From Clostridium saudiense (GTDB lineage Bacteria; Bacillota; Clostridia; Clostridiales; Clostridiaceae): a stretch of DNA of 64,000 nt. Positions 9,320 through 18,296 of the stretch are shown here, piece by piece; position 1 is the first letter of the stretch, and each line of letters opens with the position of its first letter. The notes under the pieces were generated by a model. It saw nothing but the letters and a program-made list of their open reading frames with translations, made no database searches and was not told the DNA's origin. The position numbers and the translations under genes are program-made. The stretch covers positions 1 through 64,000 of the forward strand of contig NZ_CBYM010000009.1 in the NCBI RefSeq assembly GCF_000577815.1, in the 5' to 3' direction.

Positions 9320-9550
9320 TTATTCCTCAACATGTGACTTTACATATTTAACTACATCGCCAACAGTTACAAAACCTTCAGCATCTTCGTCTGGTATTTC
9401 CATATCTAACTCATCTTCTAAAGCCATTATTAACTCAACGATATCTAAAGAATCTGCATTTAAGTCTTCTAAAAATGATGAATCCATAGTAATTTCATCT
9501 TCACTAATGCTTAACTTATCAGCAATGATTTCTCTAACTTTCTCAAACAT
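9320..9550 (-). CDS. acpP: Acyl carrier protein
   Basis: Carrier of growing acyl chains in type II fatty acid synthesis and acyl donor pool for PlsX. The protein is small (76 residues) and acidic, and has the phosphopantetheine attachment motif [12 protein letters not shown], with Ser near residue 36 modified by AcpS. The ATG at 9550 is preceded by AGGAGGTG at ideal spacing; the seven residues upstream in frame read across this ribosome site and are excluded. It has its own promoter and sits beside plsX, the standard lipid-gene context. Confidence 0.97.
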   Translation of the reverse strand: MFEKVREIIADKLSISEDEITMDSSFLEDLNADSLDIVELIMALEDELDMEIPDEDAEGFVTVGDVVKYVKSHVEE

Positions 9551-9579
9551 TCTTTCACCTCCTAAACACACCCATTTAG

Positions 9580-9608
9580 ATAATATTATATATTTTTAAT
9601 ACAGTCAA
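9580..9608 (-). promoter_or_regulatory. Promoter of acpP
   Basis: TTGACT (9603-9608), 17-bp spacer, TATTAT (9580-9585) on the minus strand. It gives acpP expression independent of plsX, matching the high demand for ACP. Confidence 0.7.
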
Positions 9609-9685
9609 TATGCATTACTTATATTTATTATGAAAATAAATTTAAAGATTATAAATTTCTAAATACATAATATTAAATAAACTTT

Positions 9686-10687
9686 TTATGCTTTTAATTC
9701 TAATTCAACTTTAATTTTATCTAACACTTTATTATCATAAAATTGTTTACTTTGTCTTATAGCATTTTTAAAGGCCTTCCCATCTGAACTTCCATGTGCT
9801 TTAATGCATATACCATCAACACCTAAGAAAGGAGCCCCTCCATATTCCTTATAATCAAATCTTTTCTTTATATCTTTAAAAACAGGTTTCAATAAAAGTG
9901 CACCAATTTTTGCAGTTATCCCTGAAGATAACATACCGTCCTTAACAATATTTAATACTGTTGATGCCGTACCCTCATACATCTTTAATATAGTATTCCC
10001 TGCAAAGCCATCACAAACAAGTACATTTGTATCCCCTAAAGTAACATCTCTAGGCTCAACATTACCAATAAAATTAAGAGTTTCTTCATTCTTTAATAAT
10101 TGGTATGTATTCTTTGTTAAATCATTTCCTTTTTCTTCTTCTGCTCCAATATTAACTAATCCAATGCTAGGATTCTCACCATTTAGCACACCTTTATAAT
10201 ATTCTTTTCCCATATGTGCAAATTGAACTAAATATTCCGGTTTACAATCTACATTTGCTCCAGCATCAACAATCATAAATGGTGCATTCTTTCCTGGCAT
10301 AATAGGTGCTAAGGCTGGTCTTTTAACCCCCTTAATTCTTCCAACTATAAAATTACAGCCAGCTAAAAAAGCTCCAGTGCTTCCTGCAGATAATACTGCA
10401 TCACACTTTTTCTCTTTAACAAGACTTAAAGCTTTACAAAGACTTGAATCTTTTTTCTTTCGTATAGCCATAACTGGATGCTCATTAGTACTTATAACTT
10501 CTTTAGCATCAACTATGTTAATTTTGTCACCATTGTAACCTTCCTTTGCTAACTGCTCCTTAATAACCTCTTCTGGGCCTGTAATATAAAATTCCAAATC
10601 GTTATATTCATTTAAAGCTTGAATAACACCATTAATAACTGCTTGTGGTGCATTATCTCCACCCATACCGTCTATAGCAATTCTCAT
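9686..10687 (-). CDS. plsX: Phosphate acyltransferase PlsX
   Basis: Converts acyl-ACP to acyl-phosphate, the donor for PlsY in phosphatidic acid synthesis; a peripheral membrane enzyme. It starts [14 protein letters not shown], the family signature, and contains [11 protein letters not shown] and the VCDGFAGN motif; 333 residues. The ATG at 10687 has AGGGGTG 6 nt upstream; a GTG three codons earlier would overlap that site. The yceD-rpmF-plsX order is conserved in bacteria. No fapR or fabH follows immediately as it does in Bacillus; acpP comes next. Confidence 0.97.
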   Translation of the reverse strand: MRIAIDGMGGDNAPQAVINGVIQALNEYNDLEFYITGPEEVIKEQLAKEGYNGDKINIVDAKEVISTNEHPVMAIRKKKDSSLCKALSLVKEKKCDAVLSAGSTGAFLAGCNFIVGRIKGVKRPALAPIMPGKNAPFMIVDAGANVDCKPEYLVQFAHMGKEYYKGVLNGENPSIGLVNIGAEEEKGNDLTKNTYQLLKNEETLNFIGNVEPRDVTLGDTNVLVCDGFAGNTILKMYEGTASTVLNIVKDGMLSSGITAKIGALLLKPVFKDIKKRFDYKEYGGAPFLGVDGICIKAHGSSDGKAFKNAIRQSKQFYDNKVLDKIKVELELKA

Positions 10688-10720
10688 TTCTTTCACCCCT
10701 TATTTCTTTATATACAAAGA

Positions 10721-10744
10721 AAAGAAAGTCAAATGACTTTCTTT
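10721..10744 (-). terminator. Attenuating hairpin between rpmF and plsX
   Basis: An 11-bp perfect stem (AAAGAAAGTCA at 10721-10731 with its complement at 10734-10744), 2-nt loop, followed by a broken T tract on the minus strand. It begins at the rpmF stop codon, so it may set a lower level for plsX than for the ribosomal protein. Confidence 0.6.
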
Positions 10745-10929
10745 TATTCTTCAGTTGAAGCAACTACTTCTTTACCTTTGTAGAATCCACAGTTCTTACA
10801 AACTCTGTGAGCCATCTTCATTTCGTGGCATTGTGGACATTCAACTATTCCTGGTAAGCTTAACTTAAAAGTTTGAGCTCTTCTAGAATCTCTCTTTGCT
10901 CTATATGTCTTTCTAGCTGGATTTCCCAT
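10744..10929 (-). CDS. rpmF: 50S ribosomal protein L32, zinc-binding form
   Basis: Structural protein of the large ribosomal subunit. The 61 residues start [19 protein letters not shown] and carry a zinc ribbon CPQC...CKNC, the zinc-dependent (C+) form. Twelve nt separate it from yceD upstream. Translation ends in the stem of a hairpin leading to plsX. Confidence 0.98.
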   Translation of the reverse strand: MGNPARKTYRAKRDSRRAQTFKLSLPGIVECPQCHEMKMAHRVCKNCGFYKGKEVVASTEE

Positions 10930-10941
10930 TATTACACCTCC

Positions 10942-11439
10942 TTATTCCCCAAACAACTCTCTAAGCTTTGCAAGCCTAACATCTACATCATAATCTAAAC
11001 AACTACAATTTTCAACATTTTTATTCGCACCGCATACAGAACATAGTCCTTTACAGTCCTCTTTGCAAAGTCTTTTGATAGGTAAGGTTGAAATAATACA
11101 ATTTTCAATAATTTCGGTAATATCAATTGTATCACCATCTACAAACATTATTCCATCATCTTCAAGATCTGGATCGTTTGTAAACCTTTCTTCTATATCA
11201 ATATCTATTGGATAGATAAAGGTATCTAAGCATCTCGAACAATTTAACTTTAGTTTTGTTTTTATCGAAGCCTCTATTAATATAACATCTTTTTCAGATA
11301 TTGCAACCCCTTTAACATCAACTTTTTCAATTGCTCTAATTTCTTCTCCTTCGAATTCAAAAGGTTCTAACTCGAATGATAAAGATATTTCTTTTTTCCT
11401 ATTTTTTTTAGACAATAAATCTGAAAAATTAATAATCAT
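10942..11439 (-). CDS. YceD/DUF177 family protein
   Basis: Member of the DUF177 (YceD) family, almost always encoded just upstream of rpmF. In E. coli and plants, members have been linked to 23S rRNA accumulation; the mechanism is not settled. The middle has the family CSRCLDTF motif, and the C-terminus has a cysteine-rich cluster (CKEDCKGLCSVCG...CSC) likely to bind zinc. The length of 165 residues is typical. First gene after two promoters at 11481-11584. Confidence 0.92.
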   Translation of the reverse strand: MIINFSDLLSKKNRKKEISLSFELEPFEFEGEEIRAIEKVDVKGVAISEKDVILIEASIKTKLKLNCSRCLDTFIYPIDIDIEERFTNDPDLEDDGIMFVDGDTIDITEIIENCIISTLPIKRLCKEDCKGLCSVCGANKNVENCSCLDYDVDVRLAKLRELFGE

Positions 11440-11465
11440 ATCTTATGCTCTGGAAGATTTCCTCA

Positions 11466-11508
11466 TACCTTTAAAGGTATATTATACTTTATGTATAGCT
11501 CGAGCCAA
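11466..11508 (-). promoter_or_regulatory. Promoter P2 of yceD operon with start-site palindrome
   Basis: TTGGCT (11503-11508), 16-bp spacer, TATAAT (11481-11486) on the minus strand. Immediately downstream lies a perfect 16-bp palindrome, ATACCTTTAAAGGTAT (11466-11481), covering the expected start site. It could be an operator for a lipid or ribosome regulator, but it does not match the FapR or FabT consensus I know. Confidence 0.65.
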
Positions 11509-11555
11509 GCGATTTTTCACTCCTCGCCAAAATTTACTGAATTCAAACACAATTT

Positions 11556-11584
11556 ATTATATAAAGCTAAGACATAAAAGTCAA
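11556..11584 (-). promoter_or_regulatory. Promoter P1 of yceD-rpmF-plsX operon
   Basis: TTGACT (11579-11584), 17-bp spacer, TATAAT (11556-11561) on the minus strand, lying just after the ackA stop. It separates the acetate genes from the lipid and ribosome operon. Confidence 0.8.
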
Positions 11585-11598
11585 GCTTATTTACATAA

Positions 11599-12798
11599 TT
11601 ACTTTTGTATTAATTCTAAAGTGTCTCTTGCAATCATTAATTCTTCGTTTGTAGGTATAACAAATGCTTTAACTTTGCATCCTGGTTTTGATATTTCTCT
11701 TACCTTACCTCTAACATTGTTAGCTTCTCTATCTACTTCTACTCCTAAGAATTCTAATCCCTTTAAGCACTCTTCTCTAGTTTCTGGACCATTTTCTCCA
11801 ACACCAGCAGTAAATACTATAGCATCAACTCCGCCCATAATTGCAGCATAAGATCCTATTGTAGCTCTTACTTTATATTCAAATACTTTAAGTGCTAATA
11901 TAGCTCTTGGATCTTTATCTTTGAATGCTCCATCTTCAATATCTCTGAAATCTGAGCTTATTCCTGAAATTCCAAGAACACCTGATTTTTTGTTCATTAA
12001 ATCATTTACTTCATCAGCTGATAAACCTTCTTCTTTCATTAAGAAAGTAACTATTGCTGGATCAATGTTACCACATCTAGTTCCCATAGCAACTCCTTCA
12101 AGTGGTGTGAATCCCATTGAAGTATCTACAGAAACACCATTTTTAACAGCACATACACTTGCACCGTTTCCTAAATGACAAGTGATTATTTTTAAATCTT
12201 TAATATCTCTTCCCATAACTTCTGCTACTTTTTGAGAAACATATTTATGAGAAGTACCGTGGAATCCATATTTTCTTATTCCATGTTTTTGATATAATTC
12301 ATATGGTAAAGCATAAATGTATGCTTCTTCTGGCATAGTTCCATGGAAAGCAGTATCAAATACAGCTACCATTGGTGTATTTGGCATTAATTCTTCACAA
12401 GCATTAATTCCTATCATATTAGCTGGGTTGTGAAGTGGTGCTAATTTAAAGCATTCTTCTATGTATGCCTTAACTTCATCGTTTATTACAACTGATTGAT
12501 TGTATTTTTCACCACCGTGAACAACTCTATGTCCTACTGCTGAGATTTCATCCATAGATGAAATAACTCCATTTTTCTCATCAACTAAAGCTTCTAAAAC
12601 TAGCTTTATTGCATCCTTATGATCTGCCATTGGTTGTTTTATAATGTATTTATCTCTACCTTCAACCTTTTGAGTTAAAACAGAGCCTTCAATTCCTATT
12701 CTCTCAACTAATCCTTGAGCTAATGATTCTTCTGTCGACATATCGATTAATTGATATTTAAGTGAAGAACTTCCACAGTTTATAACTAATACTTTCAT
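11599..12798 (-). CDS. ackA: Acetate kinase
   Basis: Interconverts acetyl phosphate plus ADP and acetate plus ATP, the final ATP-yielding step of acetate fermentation. It starts [19 protein letters not shown], the ASKHA-fold phosphate-binding signature, and contains [14 protein letters not shown] (catalytic Asp), [10 protein letters not shown] and [16 protein letters not shown]. The length is 399 residues. It follows pta by 34 nt with its own ribosome site, forming the usual clostridial pta-ackA operon. Confidence 0.98.
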   Translation of the reverse strand: MKVLVINCGSSSLKYQLIDMSTEESLAQGLVERIGIEGSVLTQKVEGRDKYIIKQPMADHKDAIKLVLEALVDEKNGVISSMDEISAVGHRVVHGGEKYNQSVVINDEVKAYIEECFKLAPLHNPANMIGINACEELMPNTPMVAVFDTAFHGTMPEEAYIYALPYELYQKHGIRKYGFHGTSHKYVSQKVAEVMGRDIKDLKIITCHLGNGASVCAVKNGVSVDTSMGFTPLEGVAMGTRCGNIDPAIVTFLMKEEGLSADEVNDLMNKKSGVLGISGISSDFRDIEDGAFKDKDPRAILALKVFEYKVRATIGSYAAIMGGVDAIVFTAGVGENGPETREECLKGLEFLGVEVDREANNVRGKVREISKPGCKVKAFVIPTNEELMIARDTLELIQK

Positions 12799-12832
12799 TT
12801 TTGAACACCTCTTAAAACTATTTAATTTTTGT

Positions 12833-13840
12833 CTATTTTGTATTTTGAGCTTGTGCTTGAACTGCTGTTAAAACAACAACATTAACGATATCTTCTGAGT
12901 TACATCCTCTAGATAAGTCATTAATTGGCTTTGCAAATCCTTGACACATTGGTCCTATAGCTTCAGCTCCTGCAAATCTTTGAACAAGCTTATATCCAAT
13001 ATTTCCTGATTGTAAATCTGGGAATATTAATACATTTGCCTTACCTGCAACTTTACTATTTGGAGCCTTTTGAGCTGCAACACTTTCAACTATAGCTGCA
13101 TCTAATTGAAGCTCACCATCAATTAATAAATCAGGTCTTAACTCTTTTGCAAGTTCTGTTGCCTTTCTAACCTTGTCAACCATTTCATGGTCTGCACTTC
13201 CCATAGTTGAGAATGATAACATAGCAACTCTTGGTTCAACCTTACAAAGGTTACGTGCTGTATCAGCTGTTGCAATTGCAATTGCAGCTAATTGTTCATA
13301 ATTAGGATTTGGATTAACAGCACAGTCAGAGAATAATAACATTCCATTTTCTCCATACTTAGATCCTGGTACCATCATAATAAAGAAACTTGATACTACT
13401 GAAACCCCTGGTGCAGTTTTTATAATTTGTAAACCTGGTCTTAATAAATCACCTGTTGTATGAACAGCACCTGAAACCATTCCATCAGCATCATCTAACT
13501 TTACCATCATTGTTCCAAAGTATAATGGATCTCTAACGATTTTATCTGCTTTTTCTATAGTCATACCTTTATTTTTTCTTGACTCATAAAATGCATTTAT
13601 ATAATCTTGTAGTCTATCTGATTTTTCAGGATTTATAATTTCAACTCCTGTTAAATCAACTCCAAGCTCTTTAGCCTTTTGTAATATTTTTTCTTCGTTA
13701 CCGATTAAGATTGGAAATGCTAAACCTAATTTGTGGATTTTTTCTGTTGCAACAATTGTTCTTTCCTCATCACCTTCAGGTAAAACAATTCTTTGCTTAT
13801 TTTCTTTAGCAGCGTTCCATAATTTATCCATAAGTTCCAT
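12833..13840 (-). CDS. pta: Phosphate acetyltransferase
   Basis: Converts acetyl-CoA plus phosphate to acetyl phosphate plus CoA. This is the short single-domain form (335 residues) found in Gram-positive bacteria and Methanosarcina, without the N-terminal DRTGG regions of the E. coli enzyme. Motifs visible: LPEGDEERT near the start, [19 protein letters not shown], and the C-terminal [17 protein letters not shown]. The ATG at 13840 has AAGGGG upstream. First gene of pta-ackA; acetyl phosphate made here can also feed response regulators. Confidence 0.98.
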   Translation of the reverse strand: MELMDKLWNAAKENKQRIVLPEGDEERTIVATEKIHKLGLAFPILIGNEEKILQKAKELGVDLTGVEIINPEKSDRLQDYINAFYESRKNKGMTIEKADKIVRDPLYFGTMMVKLDDADGMVSGAVHTTGDLLRPGLQIIKTAPGVSVVSSFFIMMVPGSKYGENGMLLFSDCAVNPNPNYEQLAAIAIATADTARNLCKVEPRVAMLSFSTMGSADHEMVDKVRKATELAKELRPDLLIDGELQLDAAIVESVAAQKAPNSKVAGKANVLIFPDLQSGNIGYKLVQRFAGAEAIGPMCQGFAKPINDLSRGCNSEDIVNVVVLTAVQAQAQNTK

Positions 13841-13885
13841 ATCTAATTTCCCCTTTCGAATTTATACGGTCTCATCAACAATACT

Positions 13886-13915
13886 AATATACTCCCATGT
13901 ATGCATATATTTCAA
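13886..13915 (-). promoter_or_regulatory. Probable promoter of pta-ackA
   Basis: TTGAAA (13910-13915), 18-bp spacer, TATATT (13886-13891) on the minus strand, 45 bp upstream of pta. The match is moderate. The gap 13841-14070 holds this and the divergent tmcAL promoter. Confidence 0.5.
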
Positions 13916-14011
13916 TACCTAAATTGCGCAAAAAATTAATTCTTTATATTATAAATTTTCTGAATTTTATACACGTTTAAATCTTATATAATATTTATAT
14001 TATATAAAACC

Positions 14012-14039
14012 TTTCACTTTTCCTCCTCTATGCTATAAT
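14012..14039 (+). promoter_or_regulatory. Probable promoter of tmcAL-ylbJ
   Basis: TTTCAC (14012-14017), 16-bp spacer, TATAAT (14034-14039) on the plus strand, with AAGGAG just before the tmcAL ATG. Confidence 0.55.
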
Positions 14040-14070
14040 ATTTTTATATTTCCCAAAAAGGAGTTAAAAT

Positions 14071-15276
14071 ATGAATATAACAGGAATAATTACTGAATAT
14101 AATCCATTTCATAATGGTCATAAATTCCATTTAGAAGAAGCAAAGAAACAAACAAACTGTGATGGTGTAATATGCATTATGAGTGGAAACTTTGTACAAA
14201 GAGGCGGCCCTGCCATAGTAGACAAGTGGCAAAGAACTGAAATGGCTTTAAATAATGGAGTTGATTTAATAATAGAACTTCCAACTTTTTATGCTGTCTC
14301 TTCTGCAGAATTTTTTGCAAAAGGTGCTGTTTCAATATTAAACTCTTTAGGAGTAGTTGATAATATTTTCTTTGGCTCCGAGTGCGGGGACAGCAAAAAA
14401 CTATTAGAAATTGCTAAGGTCCTTGTAAGCGAAGATTCTGATTTTCAAAATTTATTGAAAAGAAATTTATCATTAGGTCTTACTTTTGCAAAATCTCGAG
14501 AAAAAAGCTTAATAGAATATTTAAATGATGAAGATATAAATAATATCGTCACTTCATCAAATAACATTTTAGGTATTGAATATATAAAAGCTATTTTAAA
14601 ACTAGGAAGTTCCATTAATCCTGTAACCTTAAGGCGTGAAGGTTCAAATTATAACGATAAAGAGATATCTACTTCTTTCTCTTCTGCAACTTCAATTAGA
14701 GAAGTTTTAAAATCTTCATCCCCTATTGAAAATATTAAAAATTTGATTCCATTAGAGTCTTATGAAATTTTTAGTAAATTGCAAGAAGAGAATTATGATT
14801 TTATCTTCGATGAAGAAATGTTCAAGTATATTAAGTACAAAATCCAAACTAACTGTATAAATTTTAACAATCTTTATGAAATAACAGAAGGTTTAGAAAA
14901 TAAAATAATTAAAGAAATATCTTCATCTAATTCATACGATGAATTTATATTAAAAATAAAAAGCAAAAGATATACATATAGTAAGATTTCAAGATTACTT
15001 ACACACATATATCTAGGACTTGATAATGATTGTTTTAAAAATATAGAAGATACTAACAACTTATATGCTAGAGTTTTAGGCTTCAATAAAAAAGGAAGAG
15101 AAATTCTTTCATTAATTAAAAGTAATTCTTCTATTCCTTTAATAACTAAAGTACCAAGATTTTCAGATAATCCATTATTAAAATTTGATTTACAAGCAAC
15201 AGCTGCTTATTCAATATTAAATAATAAAGTTAATCCTTATAATGATTATCTTAAAAGTCCTATAATAAAATATTAA
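14071..15276 (+). CDS. tmcAL: tRNA(Met) cytidine acetate ligase TmcAL
   Basis: ATP-dependent enzyme (formerly YlbM) that acetylates the wobble cytidine of elongator tRNA-Met using acetate. The N-terminal nucleotidyltransferase fold is clear: GIITEYNPFHNGHKFH with the HxGH motif near residues 15-18, then CIMSGNFVQRGGP, and the second nucleotide motif TSIRE. The length of 401 residues is typical. An AAGGAG site precedes the ATG at 14071. It heads a two-gene plus-strand operon with ylbJ and diverges from pta; that its substrate is the product of the neighbouring pathway may be coincidence. Confidence 0.95.
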   Translation: MNITGIITEYNPFHNGHKFHLEEAKKQTNCDGVICIMSGNFVQRGGPAIVDKWQRTEMALNNGVDLIIELPTFYAVSSAEFFAKGAVSILNSLGVVDNIFFGSECGDSKKLLEIAKVLVSEDSDFQNLLKRNLSLGLTFAKSREKSLIEYLNDEDINNIVTSSNNILGIEYIKAILKLGSSINPVTLRREGSNYNDKEISTSFSSATSIREVLKSSSPIENIKNLIPLESYEIFSKLQEENYDFIFDEEMFKYIKYKIQTNCINFNNLYEITEGLENKIIKEISSSNSYDEFILKIKSKRYTYSKISRLLTHIYLGLDNDCFKNIEDTNNLYARVLGFNKKGREILSLIKSNSSIPLITKVPRFSDNPLLKFDLQATAAYSILNNKVNPYNDYLKSPIIKY

Positions 15277-15324
15277 TATTACAATATATACAGCATATAA
15301 ATACTATAGATGGGAGGGATGACC

Positions 15325-16497
15325 ATGTATAGTATTATTTTTTTACTAATAATCATATTTTTACTACTGTTACTTTTATTCAAATTATTAAAAGTTAACA
15401 AAAATTATTTTATGTGTATCTTAATTACAGTATTTATTTTTTTATTTGTTTCTAATCTTCAAAGTTGTATTGACGCTGCCTTAGTAGGGGTAAATCTAGT
15501 AGTTAAGACTATAGTTCCAACAATTTTTCCTTTTTCAGTTATATGTAATTTACTAATTTCCTATGACGGTGTCAGTCTATATTCTAAAATTCTAGGACCT
15601 TTGTTTTGCAAACCATTAAAACTTTCAAAATCATCATCTTTTCCAATAGTAGCAAGTATATTAAGTGGTTACCCCCTTGGTTGCAAATATTGTTGCGATC
15701 TTTACTCTTTAGGTTACATAGACAGAAAAGAATTTGAAAGATTATTAAATATTGCAAGTAATGCAAGCCCTATGTTTTTAATAGGATCTATCGGAGCCAC
15801 AATGCTCGGAGATATAAAATTAGGATTTATTTTACTTATAGGTAATTATTTAGCTCCAATGATTGTAGGTATTTTAACAATTAAACAAAGTAAAAATCTA
15901 TCAAATATGAAGGAAGTTCCAGCAAATACATCCAATATTAATTTTGGAACTGCATTAAAATCTGCACTTGATAATGGTGTAAATACAACTTTACAAGTTG
16001 GCTCTTTTGTAGTTTTATTTTCTATAATTATAAGCATAATAAAAAATAATGCTTATATAAGCATTATTTTTAGTAATATAGAAAATTTTTTAAATCTTCC
16101 TCAGTATTCACTTTATGGTATATTTTTAGGTAGTGTAGAATTTACAAATGGTTGTAAACTTATAACTACATTACCTTTAACAATCCCCTTTAAGTTATCT
16201 ATAATTAGCTTTATTTGTTCTTTTTCCGGATTATCAGTAATAGCTCAAATAAGCTCATTTGTATCAAAATACAATGTATCTTTAGCAAAATATAGCTTTT
16301 ATAAATTGATTCAAGGAATAATTAGCTTCTTTATTACATTTGTAATAAGCAGTGTATTTACACTTAAATACACTGCTTATACATCAACATTTATTCCTGA
16401 TAACTACAATATTACAATAATAATTTACTTATTTATATTACTATCACTGATATGTACTTTAATTATTGCAATATCAAAGAAATTACATCGTTCTTAA
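15325..16497 (+). CDS. ylbJ: Sporulation integral membrane protein YlbJ
   Basis: Polytopic membrane protein of the nucleoside-transporter (Gate) superfamily. In Bacillus YlbJ is a mother-cell (sigma-E) protein needed for spore heat resistance. About eight hydrophobic segments are visible, with the family region SGYPLGCKYCCDLY near residue 115 and FLGSVEFTNGCK near 270. I chose the ATG at 15325 (MYSIIFLL) because GGGAGG lies 7 nt upstream; in-frame ATGs at 15310 and 15319 flank that site. The gene overlaps the convergent minus-strand gene by 15 bp, and two perfect palindromes lie inside its coding region (see findings). Confidence 0.93.
   Translation: MYSIIFLLIIIFLLLLLLFKLLKVNKNYFMCILITVFIFLFVSNLQSCIDAALVGVNLVVKTIVPTIFPFSVICNLLISYDGVSLYSKILGPLFCKPLKLSKSSSFPIVASILSGYPLGCKYCCDLYSLGYIDRKEFERLLNIASNASPMFLIGSIGATMLGDIKLGFILLIGNYLAPMIVGILTIKQSKNLSNMKEVPANTSNINFGTALKSALDNGVNTTLQVGSFVVLFSIIISIIKNNAYISIIFSNIENFLNLPQYSLYGIFLGSVEFTNGCKLITTLPLTIPFKLSIISFICSFSGLSVIAQISSFVSKYNVSLAKYSFYKLIQGIISFFITFVISSVFTLKYTAYTSTFIPDNYNITIIIYLFILLSLICTLIIAISKKLHRS
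16042..16071. repeat. Perfect 30-bp palindrome inside ylbJ
   Basis: The 30 bases equal their own reverse complement (centre GCTTATATAAGC). On the minus strand the hairpin is followed by a six-T run, as in an intrinsic terminator; on the plus strand it ends in TTTTT. Confidence 0.8.
16345..16380. repeat. Perfect 16-bp inverted repeat inside ylbJ
   Basis: ATAAGCAGTGTATTTA (16345-16360) is repeated inverted at 16365-16380 with loop CACT. It lies about 100 bp past the stop of the convergent minus-strand gene and has no T tract. Confidence 0.8.
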
Positions 16498-17010
16498 TTC
16501 TGCTATATTTTCTTTAATTATAGTGCCTGTTTGTGTTAAGTTATCATCTATATCCTTTGCCACTTTTTCAAATGAATCTTGCATAGATTTTATTAATGCA
16601 ACTTTTTGCTTTTCAATTTCTGCATCTAATTGTGTTAATATTTCATTTGAATATTCTCTAGATCCTATTCTAATAGCTTTAGCATCTCTTTGTGCTAAAG
16701 CTATTATTTCATTAGCTCTTAACTTTGCTTCTCTTACAATATCATGACTTTCAACATTTTGCTTCATGATTTCAATTGTTTCTTTTTTTACACTATCATA
16801 TTCTTTTTGCGCATCAGCAAGAATTCTATCCTTCTCACTAACAATCCATTGCGCCTTTTTAAATTGATCTGGAAGACAATTCATGATTTGTTCAATTACT
16901 TCATTAAATTCCTTTTTATCAATTATTGTTTTACCTGTAATAGGCATTTTCGCGGAATTTTCCACCATATCTTGTAGGTATTCTAACAATTCATATACAC
17001 TCGAATCCAT
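16483..17010 (-). CDS. DivIVA/ATP-synthase-stalk-like coiled-coil protein
   Basis: A predicted soluble, highly charged protein of about 175 residues with long heptad-rich helices (residues about 60-165: ILADAQKEYDSVKKE, AKLRANEIIALAQRDAKAI). Relatives are often labelled simply ATPase or DivIVA-like, although no nucleotide-binding motif is visible. The function is unknown; the position beside coaD is common in clostridia. The start is ambiguous: the ATG at 17010 has GGAG very close, while a TTG at 17019 has AGGGGGA at better spacing. The last 15 bp overlap ylbJ on the other strand. Confidence 0.8.
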   Translation of the reverse strand: MDSSVYELLEYLQDMVENSAKMPITGKTIIDKKEFNEVIEQIMNCLPDQFKKAQWIVSEKDRILADAQKEYDSVKKETIEIMKQNVESHDIVREAKLRANEIIALAQRDAKAIRIGSREYSNEILTQLDAEIEKQKVALIKSMQDSFEKVAKDIDDNLTQTGTIIKENIAELRTM

Positions 17011-17037
17011 ATTCTCCAAAAATATTCCCCCTAACTT

Positions 17038-17517
17038 CTATCCCTTAATTTTCTTAACAACATCTTCAACTATTTCATCTGGAACTAATCCATTAATTTT
17101 GCCACCAAACTTTGCAACCTGCTTTACTGATGATGAACTTAAAAATGAATTCGCAGCAGCTGTAGTCATAAACAATGTTTCAATCTCACAATCTAACTGG
17201 TTATTCATAAGCGCCATTTGAAATTCATATTCAAAATCTGTTACAGCCCTTAATCCTTTAAGTATAACCTTTGCATCATATTTTCTTGCTAAGTCTACTA
17301 AAAGCCCATTAAAACTAACAACCTCTACATTAGGTAAATGTGATGTTACTCTTTTTATTAATTCTACCCTCTCTTCAATAGAAAACAATCCTACCTTGTC
17401 GATATTAACCAATACACCAACTATAAGTTTATCAAAAACTTTAGACCCTCTTGTAATAATATCTAAATGCCCATTAGTAATAGGATCAAAACTTCCCGGA
17501 TAAATTGCTACTCTCAT
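17038..17517 (-). CDS. coaD: Phosphopantetheine adenylyltransferase
   Basis: Fourth step of coenzyme A synthesis: 4'-phosphopantetheine plus ATP gives dephospho-CoA. It starts [21 protein letters not shown], with the nucleotidyltransferase TxGH-like motif (TNGH), and ends with the ISSS-type motif seen here as [11 protein letters not shown]. The length is 159 residues. It follows rsmD by 15 nt, the standard Firmicute pair. Confidence 0.98.
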   Translation of the reverse strand: MRVAIYPGSFDPITNGHLDIITRGSKVFDKLIVGVLVNIDKVGLFSIEERVELIKRVTSHLPNVEVVSFNGLLVDLARKYDAKVILKGLRAVTDFEYEFQMALMNNQLDCEIETLFMTTAAANSFLSSSSVKQVAKFGGKINGLVPDEIVEDVVKKIKG

Positions 17518-17532
17518 ATTCTTCTCCCTAAG

Positions 17533-18084
17533 TTAATTAATTTTATAATAACAAACTGTTGTATTACCATATTTCTTAGATTTGTATAACTTTATGCTAC
17601 CATAACCTTCATATATTTCTTCTATAGAATCTATTTTAGTAACTATAATACCATCTTCATTTAACATTTTATTTTCTTCTATAATTTTCATTGCCTCAGG
17701 AATCATCTCTTTACAATAAGGTGGATCTATAAAAATAACATCCATTACCTTTCCTTTTTTAGCTAAATCCCTTAACACATCATACGAATCCTTATTTAAA
17801 GGAAAACAAAAATCACTAAATTTTAAATTATCAACATTTTCTTTTAATAATGGAAATGTTACAGCACTCTTATCTACTAAATATACTTCTTTAGCACCTC
17901 TACTTGCTGCTTCTAAACCCAAGCTACCAGTTCCAGCAAATACATCAATTACTATCGCATCTAATAAATGATTTTGTATAGTACTAAACATAGCTTCTTT
18001 AACTCTATCTAAAGTCGGCCTAGTTTCCATAGTTGCTGGAGGTATTAACTTACGTCCTCTTGCTTTTCCTGCTATAATTCTCAT
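17533..18084 (-). CDS. rsmD: 16S rRNA (guanine966-N2)-methyltransferase RsmD
   Basis: SAM-dependent methyltransferase acting on G966 of 16S rRNA. It starts MRIIAGKARGRKL, followed by TRPTLDRVKEAMF, the SAM-binding segment VIDVFAGTGSLGLEA near 42-56, and the catalytic IDPPY motif near 118-122. The length of 183 is typical. It is co-oriented with coaD. Confidence 0.96.
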   Translation of the reverse strand: MRIIAGKARGRKLIPPATMETRPTLDRVKEAMFSTIQNHLLDAIVIDVFAGTGSLGLEAASRGAKEVYLVDKSAVTFPLLKENVDNLKFSDFCFPLNKDSYDVLRDLAKKGKVMDVIFIDPPYCKEMIPEAMKIIEENKMLNEDGIIVTKIDSIEEIYEGYGSIKLYKSKKYGNTTVCYYKIN

Positions 18085-18185
18085 TTAATTTCCTCCTTTG
18101 TCATTAACATAATAATTCTAACATATAATTAATTTATTAACAATTTTTTTATTAATGGAAATTCACTCTTTACTTTTGCTCATAG

Positions 18186-18290
18186 GAGTAAGTTCACCTA
18201 ACCAAATTAAAATTTGGAGCTAATTTATATGAAACTCTTCCTCCTTTCAGTCGGATGAGTAAGTTCACCTAACCAAATTAAAATTTGGAG
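18186..18290 (-). repeat. Two copies of a 3'-UTR repeat after recG
   Basis: A 34-bp sequence (GAGTAAGTTCACCTAACC on the plus strand, running on into a CCAAATTAAAATTTGG hairpin) occurs at 18186-18219 and identically at 18257-18290, 71 bp apart. The flanking bases are related but diverged. The rightmost copy abuts the recG stop codon. A third, diverged copy follows the permease gene at 38644. The remaining gap 18085-18185 shows nothing else. Confidence 0.8.
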
Positions 18291-18296
18291 GTTCAC

